Source: Neisseria lactamica
Lineage (GTDB): Bacteria; Pseudomonadota; Gammaproteobacteria; Burkholderiales; Neisseriaceae
Assembly (NCBI GenBank): GCA_001067655.1
Contig: JUNU01000113.1
Span: forward strand, 1-11,133
Length of the DNA stretch: 11,133 nt
Direction of reading: 5' to 3'
Positions 7,032 to 11,133 of the stretch are shown here, piece by piece. How positions within the stretch are numbered: position 1 is the stretch's first letter; every line of letters starts with the position of its first letter. The notes beneath the pieces are model-generated. The model searched no databases, was not told the DNA's origin, and was given only the letters and a program-made list of their open reading frames with translations. Made by a program: the position numbers and the translations under genes.

Positions 7032-7799
7032 TTATCCGGCAACGCCGCTGTTTTCCAAAACATCCAAGATGTTTTTCAGGCTGGCGGAATCAAGCTGACC
7101 GGGGGCGGAGGCGGCTCCTGCCGTGCCGAACGTGATGGCGGATCCGAAAGTTGAACCTGCGATGCGGCTGACGAGTCCGAGTTTGCCCATGGAGATGGTA
7201 ACAATCGGGCGGTTTACGATTTGACGGGCTTCCCAAGTGGCTTCCAAAAGCGTCAGGACATCGGCGGAGCTTTGGGGCATCACGGCGATTTTGCAGATGT
7301 CTGCACCTGCTTCTTCCATTTTTTTCAGACGACCTGTGATGTCCGATTTGGCAGGCGTTTGATGGAAATCGTGATTGCTCATCAGGACGGCGGTGTTGTG
7401 CGCTTTGGCGGTGGCAACCGCTTGGCAGACTTCGCTTTCTCCGGCGGAAAGTTCGATATCGATGATGTCGATGATGCCTGAAGCGGCGGCTTTATCAAGC
7501 AACTCGAAATAATACGCTTTGCTGCAAGAGTATTCGCCGCCTTCCTCCGCGCGTCTGAAGGTAAACAGCAGCGGAGTTTCGGGAAAGGCGCGGCGCACGG
7601 CTTCGGCTTGGGCGAGCAGGTATTCGGGATTGCCTGCTTGGGCGAAATAGTCGGCTCTGAACTCGATAATATCGAAACAGGCGTGTTCGAGGTTTTTCAG
7701 GGCGGCGGATAAGGCTGCTTCGTCTCGGGCAACCAAGGGAACGGCAATTTTCGGCTGTCCGCTGCCGAGCGTAAGATGGCGGATGATCAGGGTTTTCAT
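7032..7799 (-). CDS. aroD: 3-dehydroquinate dehydratase, type I
   Basis: The 255-residue cytoplasmic enzyme removes water from 3-dehydroquinate to give 3-dehydroshikimate, step three of the shikimate pathway. It is a class I aldolase-type barrel: Lys170 in ICKIAVMP forms the Schiff base and His143 in SNHDFH is the general acid/base, the same numbers as in E. coli. Glu46 and Arg48 in IEFRAD, Arg213 in SRIAGSTFGS, and Ser232 and Gln235 in SAPGQ complete the active site. The frame is open 38 codons further up, but that part is shadow coding of the preceding gene; the ATG at 7799 begins the conserved protein. It overlaps the upstream stop as ATGA, so translation is probably coupled, and I see no promoter of its own. 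Confidence 0.96.
   Translation of the reverse strand: MKTLIIRHLTLGSGQPKIAVPLVARDEAALSAALKNLEHACFDIIEFRADYFAQAGNPEYLLAQAEAVRRAFPETPLLFTFRRAEEGGEYSCSKAYYFELLDKAAASGIIDIIDIELSAGESEVCQAVATAKAHNTAVLMSNHDFHQTPAKSDITGRLKKMEEAGADICKIAVMPQSSADVLTLLEATWEARQIVNRPIVTISMGKLGLVSRIAGSTFGSAITFGTAGAASAPGQLDSASLKNILDVLENSGVAG
7324..7335 (-). repeat. Exact DUS inside aroD
   Basis: AGGTCGTCTGAA on the minus strand codes GRLKK at about residues 156-160, between the catalytic His143 and Lys170. It is one of two perfect DUS inside coding sequence here, the other being in the gene just upstream. Confidence 0.88.
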
Positions 7800-8491
7800 G
7801 GTTTTTCTGCTGTGTTGGTGCGGTGGCTGTCGAGCAGCGGATCGGGGAACGGTGTCCAAACGACGCCGTTGATGCCGCTTTCGGTCAGGCGGCGGTTGAG
7901 CCAGCTGTTGCACGTATTGAAAAGATGGTAGCGACCTTCTGCCTCGTAAAATGCGTCGTCAGCGCTGTAATGCGCGCCGGCGACGGGGATGGCTTTGCCC
8001 GCTTTCAATTTAAAATGACGCATCAGGTTGGCACTCAGGCGGCGGTATTGTTCGTGGCTGACGGTGAATTTGACGGTATTTTCGCCTTCGCGCGGCGGCT
8101 CGCGGTAGTAGACGGCGTGAATCAGCGTGCTGTTGACTCCGCTTAATGCCTGTACTGCCGTAGAGGCGGTTAAATCCGACCACTGCGGCGTGTTCAAATA
8201 GAAATTGCGCTCGCCCCAGCCTATGCCGACGTAGCGGATGGGCGCATCGCCTTGCCCTGCGGTACTGTCGGCAGGGTTGATGATGCTGGTCCAGTCGAAA
8301 AGGTCGTCTGAAAGCGGCATGACGATGTCGGCGTGTACGCCGTTGCTGTTCAGGTAAAGTGTGACGTCGCCGTCGGAGGCGGTGCCGTCTTGTGGAATTT
8401 TACCGAGGATGTAGGCGGAGGCAAAGTAAAGGATGGCGGCGATGATAAATGCCAACAGGGCTTTCAGGAGGATTTTGAATATTTTTTTCAT
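7796..8491 (-). CDS. DUF2459 / TIGR02117-like membrane-anchored protein
   Basis: The 231-residue product has a short basic start and one N-terminal hydrophobic segment (about 5-29), so it is anchored in the inner membrane with the bulk outside the cytoplasm, or secreted. The family is recognised by SNGVHADIVMP (49-59), GIGWGERNFYLNTP (89-102) and FNTCNSWLNR (191-200). Its function is unknown. His53 in the first motif and Cys194 in the last are in an order that recalls circularly permuted papain-fold enzymes, where His precedes Cys; that is my inference. The ATG at 8491 is the only ATG after an in-frame stop and has no clear ribosome binding site. The stop TGA overlaps the aroD ATG by four bases. 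A perfect DUS inside it codes part of LSDDLF. Confidence 0.85.
   Translation of the reverse strand: MKKIFKILLKALLAFIIAAILYFASAYILGKIPQDGTASDGDVTLYLNSNGVHADIVMPLSDDLFDWTSIINPADSTAGQGDAPIRYVGIGWGERNFYLNTPQWSDLTASTAVQALSGVNSTLIHAVYYREPPREGENTVKFTVSHEQYRRLSANLMRHFKLKAGKAIPVAGAHYSADDAFYEAEGRYHLFNTCNSWLNRRLTESGINGVVWTPFPDPLLDSHRTNTAEKP
8301..8312 (+). repeat. Exact DUS inside the DUF2459 gene
   Basis: AGGTCGTCTGAA on the plus strand, antisense to the gene, coding SDDLF at residues 61-65 just after the conserved HADIVMP motif. Confidence 0.88.
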
Positions 8492-8520
8492 TGACGTGAC
8501 GGCGTCGTTAAAGATGCGGC

Positions 8521-8529
8521 ATCATATCA
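8521..8529 (-). promoter_or_regulatory. Candidate extended -10 promoter for the DUF2459-aroD unit
   Basis: The minus strand reads TGATATGAT: TATGAT (8526-8521) with TGA just before it. The -35 region is poor. Start would be near 8514, leaving a leader of about 23 bases without a ribosome binding site. The layout resembles the tig promoter (TGATATACT). Confidence 0.45.
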
Positions 8530-8551
8530 CGATAACGGCATGTTTTAGGCA

Positions 8552-8596
8552 TTTCAGACGACCTTAACGCTTTAGCGACAAAGAGGTCGTCTGAAA
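8552..8596. repeat. Inverted DUS pair between divergent promoters
   Basis: TTTCAGACGACCT (8552-8564) and AGGTCGTCTGAAA (8584-8596) form a 13-bp stem with a 19-base loop that itself contains CGCTTTAGCG. Unlike the other perfect pairs it does not follow a gene: the genes on both sides start away from it. It cannot be a terminator for either, unless a small transcript lies between. Confidence 0.85.
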
Positions 8597-8670
8597 ATCG
8601 ACAAATAGACATTTTTAGTTTCCCATCAATCCGTTTTCGTAAAAAACCGCGCCCGATTGTTAACATTATA

Positions 8671-8699
8671 TTTACACTACACGCGATTACAAATATACT
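8671..8699 (+). promoter_or_regulatory. Strong candidate sigma-70 promoter for the DASS transporter
   Basis: TTTACA (8671-8676) and TATACT (8694-8699) are separated by exactly 17 bp, each one base from consensus. Start would be near 8706, giving a leader of about 165 bases before the transporter ATG at 8871. Confidence 0.7.
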
Positions 8700-8706
8700 C
8701 GTCGCT

Positions 8707-8838
8707 ATGCTGCACGGCTTTGTTTGCCTGAAATCCAAAGCCTACGAACGTCCCGACGCGGGAAACAAGAAAAACCGATTCAGTGGAATCAATAAAAAAG
8801 CAATGTCAGGCTATGAGCCTAGGCATCAGCGGTTTTAA
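8707..8838 (+). CDS. Possible 43-residue leader peptide or small protein
   Basis: An ATG at 8707-8709 opens 43 codons ending in TAA at 8836-8838, 32 bases before the transporter start. The product begins MLHGFVCLKSKAYERPDAGN and is basic in its second half (KKNR, NKKA, PRHQR). The ATG coincides with the predicted transcription start, so there is no room for a ribosome binding site and translation would have to be leaderless. I do not recognise the protein; an open frame of this length may arise by chance. Confidence 0.22.
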   Translation: MLHGFVCLKSKAYERPDAGNKKNRFSGINKKAMSGYEPRHQRF

Positions 8839-8851
8839 CGATTTCACGTTA
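8716..8851 (+). promoter_or_regulatory. Leader of the DASS transporter with four hairpins
   Basis: Four short stems follow one another: GGCTTTG/CAAAGCC (8716-8722 with 8736-8742), TCCCG/CGGGA (8751-8755 with 8759-8763), AGGCT/AGCCT (8808-8812 with 8816-8820) and TAACG/CGTTA (8836-8840 with 8847-8851). The last lies close to the ribosome binding site AGAGGAA at 8859-8865. I recognise no known riboswitch. The structure suggests post-transcriptional control but each stem is short. Confidence 0.35.
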
Positions 8852-8870
8852 TGTTTCAGAGGAATACTTC

Positions 8871-10286
8871 ATGGACTTACATGCAAAGGACAAAACCCAG
8901 CATCCTGAGAATGTCGAGTTACTCAGCGCGCAAAAGCCGATTACCGACTTTAAAGGTCTGCTGACCACCATCATCTCCGCCGTCGTCTGTTTCGGCATTT
9001 ACCACATCCTGCCGTACAGTACCGATGCCAACAAAGGCATCGCGCTGTTGATTTTCGTTGCCGCGCTTTGGTTTACCGAAGCCGTCCACATCACGGTAAC
9101 CGCATTGATGGTGCCGATTCTCGCCGTCGTACTCGGCTTCCCCGATATGGACATCAAAAAAGCGATGGTAGGCTTTGCCGATCCGACGATTTACATCTTC
9201 TTCGGCGGCTTCGCGCTTGCCACCGCCCTGCATATGCAGCGTCTCGACCGCAAAATCGCCGTCAGCCTCCTGCGCCTGTCGCGCGGCAATATGAAAGTGG
9301 CGGTGTTGATGTTGTTTATCGTTACCGCCTTCCTGTCCATGTGGATCAGCAATACCGCCACCGCCGCCATGATGCTGCCTTTGGCAATGGGCATGATGGG
9401 CCACCTCGACCAAGAAAAAGAACGCAAAACCTACGTCTTCGTCCTGCTCGGTATCGCCTACTGCGCCAGTATCGGCGGTTTGGGTACCGTGGTCGGTTCG
9501 CCACCGAACATGATTGCCGCCAAAGCCCTGAATCTGGACTTCGTCGGCTGGATGAAACTCGGCTTGCCGATGATGCTGTTGATTCTGCCGCTGATGCTGT
9601 TCTCCATGTACGTCATCCTCAAGCCTAATCTGAACGAACGCGTCGAAGTCAAAGCCGAATCTATTCCTTGGACGCTGCACCGTGTAATCGCGCTGTTGAT
9701 TTTCTTGGCTGCTGCCGTCGCTTGGGTATTCAGTTCCAAAATCAAAGAAGCGTTCGGCATTTCCAACCCCGACACCGTCATCGCCCTGATTGCCGCCGTC
9801 GCCGTCGTCGTATTCGGCGTGGCGCAATGGAAAGAAGTCGCCCGCAATACCGACTGGGGTGTATTGATGCTCTTCGGCGGCGGTATCAGCTTGAGCGCGC
9901 TCTTGCAATCTTCCGGCGCGTCCGAAGCATTGGGTCAACAGGTTGCCTCCACCTTCTCCCATTCGCCCGCATTGCTAGTGATTTTCGTGGTTGCCGCCTT
10001 CATCATCTTCCTGACCGAGTTCACCAGTAACACCGCCTCCGCCGCGCTGCTCGTCCCCATTTTCGCCAGCATCGCCACGCAAATGGGGCTGCCCGAACAA
10101 GTCTTGGTATTCGTCATCGGCATCGGCGCATCTTGCGCGTTCATGCTGCCGGTTGCCACGCCGCCCAATGCGATTGTGTTCGGTACAGGCTTGATTAAGC
10201 AACGCGAAATGATGAACGTCGGCTTGCTGCTGAACGTCCTCTGTATCGTATTGGTTGCGCTGTGGGCTTATTTCATCCTGATGTAA
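8871..10286 (+). CDS. DASS (SLC13) family sodium-coupled dicarboxylate/anion symporter
   Basis: The 471-residue inner-membrane protein has a hydrophilic start (1-28) and about eleven or more membrane segments. It shows the two family SNT motifs, WISNTATAAMMLP (SNT at 160-162) and EFTSNTASAALLVP (SNT at 386-388), which sit at the tips of the two hairpin loops and bind sodium and substrate in VcINDY, a protein of similar size. The family signature PVATPPNAIVFGTG is at 427-440, with its inverted-repeat partner GTVVGSPPNMIAAKA at 205-219. Members import succinate, malate, fumarate, citrate or sulfate with sodium; dicarboxylate is the most likely substrate, but the sequence alone does not settle it. 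AGAGGAA precedes the ATG. It is transcribed alone from the promoter at 8671 and ends at a DUS terminator. Confidence 0.93.
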   Translation: MDLHAKDKTQHPENVELLSAQKPITDFKGLLTTIISAVVCFGIYHILPYSTDANKGIALLIFVAALWFTEAVHITVTALMVPILAVVLGFPDMDIKKAMVGFADPTIYIFFGGFALATALHMQRLDRKIAVSLLRLSRGNMKVAVLMLFIVTAFLSMWISNTATAAMMLPLAMGMMGHLDQEKERKTYVFVLLGIAYCASIGGLGTVVGSPPNMIAAKALNLDFVGWMKLGLPMMLLILPLMLFSMYVILKPNLNERVEVKAESIPWTLHRVIALLIFLAAAVAWVFSSKIKEAFGISNPDTVIALIAAVAVVVFGVAQWKEVARNTDWGVLMLFGGGISLSALLQSSGASEALGQQVASTFSHSPALLVIFVVAAFIIFLTEFTSNTASAALLVPIFASIATQMGLPEQVLVFVIGIGASCAFMLPVATPPNAIVFGTGLIKQREMMNVGLLLNVLCIVLVALWAYFILM

Positions 10287-10303
10287 ACCCGTAAAACCCT
10301 AGC

Positions 10304-10340
10304 CAAGGTCGTCTGAAAGAATATTTTTCAGACGACCTTG
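10304..10340. terminator. DUS-pair terminator after the DASS transporter
   Basis: CAAGGTCGTCTGAAA (10304-10318) and TTTCAGACGACCTTG (10326-10340) form a perfect 15-bp stem with a seven-base loop, 17 bases after the stop. AAGTTTTT follows. Both arms are exact DUS. Confidence 0.92.
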
Positions 10341-10393
10341 AAGTTTTTCCGCCCAGCACCATTTGTAAAAAGATTCTTAACGAAAGGAAACCC

Positions 10394-10903
10394 ATGATTA
10401 TCCTGCACACCAACAAAGGCGACATCAAAATCGAACTCGATTTCGACAAAGCCCCCGTTACCGCCAAAAATTTCGAGCAATACGTCAAAGACGGTTTCTA
10501 CGACGGCGTAATCTTCCACCGCGTCATCAAAGGCTTCATGATTCAAGGCGGCGGCATGGACGAGAACATGAACGAAAAAGAAACCCGCGAGCCGATTCAA
10601 AACGAAGCGTCCAACGGCCTGCCCAACGAGAAATACACCATCGCCATGGCGCGCACTTCCGACCCGCATTCCGCCAGCGCGCAATTCTTCATCAACACCG
10701 CCGACAACGCCTTCCTGAACTTCCGTTCTAAAGAGCTGTACGGCAAAACCGTCGTCCAAGACTGGGGCTATGCCGTATTCGGCAAAGTGGTTGATGGTTT
10801 TGATGTAGTCGATGCCATCGAAGGCATCGCCACCAAACGCCACGGCTACCACGACGACGTACCGACCGAACCTGTCATCATCACTAAAGCCGAAGTAGTA
10901 TAA
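10394..10903 (+). CDS. ppiB: Cytosolic cyclophilin-type peptidyl-prolyl cis-trans isomerase
   Basis: The 169-residue protein has no signal peptide, so it is the cytoplasmic PpiB type and not the periplasmic PpiA. It speeds cis-trans change of X-Pro bonds in folding proteins. Active-site residues of cyclophilins are visible: Arg43 in FHRVIKGFMIQGG, Phe48 and Gln51 in the same motif, Gln97-Phe98 in SASAQFFIN, and the later block WGYAVFGKV (124-132). The full family length is present. AAAGGAAA lies just before the ATG. The preceding DUS terminator and following intrinsic terminator make it a single-gene unit; I see no convincing promoter in the 53 bases between. Confidence 0.96.
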   Translation: MIILHTNKGDIKIELDFDKAPVTAKNFEQYVKDGFYDGVIFHRVIKGFMIQGGGMDENMNEKETREPIQNEASNGLPNEKYTIAMARTSDPHSASAQFFINTADNAFLNFRSKELYGKTVVQDWGYAVFGKVVDGFDVVDAIEGIATKRHGYHDDVPTEPVIITKAEVV

Positions 10904-10929
10904 GATTGACGCGTTACATCCCATAACGC

Positions 10930-10958
10930 AAAAAGCAGCCTGAAACAAGCTGCTTTTT
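10930..10958 (+). terminator. Intrinsic terminator after ppiB, containing a foreign-dialect DUS-like word
   Basis: AAAAAGCAGC (10930-10939) and GCTGCTTTTT (10949-10958) pair over 10 bp around a nine-base loop and end in a T-run, a classic terminator 26 bases after the ppiB stop. It is not built from the local DUS. The left arm and loop read AAGCAGCCTGAA (10933-10944), one base away from the Kingella-type DUS AGGCAGCCTGAA as I remember it. Confidence 0.9.
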
Positions 10959-10960
10959 TA

Positions 10961-11070
10961 TTGAGCAAATGTTTGAACGCAATCCGCCGCGCTTGTTTTC
11001 AGACGACCTTTGATATCAAAACCGTTGCCTACGGATTCAAGCCCGCTTTGCCCTATATCGAAAGACGATT
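10961..11070. other. Intergenic stretch with a single DUS; possible gene relic
   Basis: An exact DUS (reverse, 10998-11009) lies here without partner. A minus-strand frame is open from the CREE (11089) to a TAA at 10958-10960, just inside the ppiB terminator, ending in NGFDIKGRLKTSAADCVQTF and then AQ; it has no start codon in the window. The plus-strand frame in the same register is also open, so the signal is weak. I do not recognise a gene. Confidence 0.3.
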
Positions 11071-11133
11071 TATAGTGGATTATAGTGGATTAAAATAAAA
11101 ATGAGACAAGGCGGCAACGCCCGCCGTGTACGG
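11071..11133. repeat. Correia-type element with a doubled terminus, cut by the right window edge
   Basis: TATAGTGGAT occurs twice in tandem (11071-11080 and 11081-11090) and the second copy runs on as TATAGTGGATTAAAATAAAA, then GAGACAAGGCGGCAACGC, related to the ACAAGGCGACGAAGCCGC block of the element at 1-85. The other end is outside the window. The interior differs from the other two copies, so it is a different subtype. Confidence 0.8.

Noticed and set aside
7800..7913. Longer aroD with 38 extra N-terminal residues
   Set aside because: The extension is basic, unlike AroD, and is the shadow of the end of the DUF2459 gene; the ATG at 7799 gives catalytic residue numbers equal to E. coli.
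8508..8738. Minus-strand 76-codon open frame upstream of the DUF2459 gene
   Set aside because: It runs through the DUS pair and both promoter regions, its FSDDLF part is a translated DUS, and it shows no family motif.
8706..8870. A known riboswitch (for example glycine, c-di-GMP or sodium type)
   Set aside because: I could not find the conserved core sequences of those classes that I remember; only short stems are visible.
8919..9962. Long minus-strand frame of 347 codons opposite the DASS gene
   Set aside because: Its composition (runs of Asp, Gly, Gln, His) is that of the reverse strand of a membrane protein gene; the plus-strand transporter is complete.

Overview
The window comes from a commensal Neisseria, most likely of the mucosa/sicca/macacae group. 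Two things show this. First, the 12-mer AGGTCGTCTGAA or its complement occurs about 17 times by hand count; this is the mucosa-type dialect of the Neisseriaceae DNA uptake sequence (DUS), not the ATGCCGTCTGAA of meningococci and gonococci. Second, there are three Correia-type elements (CREE) with TATAGTGGATTAA termini, one cut by each end of the window and one complete but internally deleted. The genes themselves are ordinary housekeeping and membrane genes of a betaproteobacterium.

Layout. 1-85: end of a CREE. 271-807 (+): NlpC/P60 murein endopeptidase lipoprotein. 900-940: DUS hairpin terminator shared with the convergent clpP side. 1106-3124 (-): tig then clpP, the protein-folding/proteolysis pair, with a promoter and a structured leader upstream of tig. 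3286-3355: short CREE just upstream of the tig promoter. 3475-5922 (-): ftsK, with its own promoter and a terminator-like hairpin in the leader. 6094-6927 (-): psd (phosphatidylserine decarboxylase) with a low-complexity C-terminal tail. 7032-8491 (-): a DUF2459-type membrane-anchored protein whose stop overlaps the start of aroD (ATGA). 8492-8870: divergent intergenic region with two promoters, a DUS inverted pair and a long leader holding a 43-codon open frame. 8871-10286 (+): DASS/SLC13 sodium-anion symporter. 10394-10903 (+): cytosolic cyclophilin ppiB. 10904-11133: terminator, single DUS and the start of a third CREE.

How it works together. Most transcription units are single genes or pairs, closed by a hairpin made of two inverted DUS, so the uptake signal doubles as terminator. 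Functions are cell-envelope biogenesis (peptidoglycan hydrolase, Psd, FtsK, DUF2459 protein), protein quality control (Tig, ClpP, PpiB), aromatic biosynthesis (AroD) and carboxylate/anion import (DASS).

I saw no phage genes, transposase, CRISPR, tRNA, rRNA or defence system. The window looks like conserved chromosome; the points worth a second look lie mainly between genes: CREE remodelling, leaders with hairpins, DUS in unusual places, and the poorly characterised DUF2459 protein coupled to aroD.
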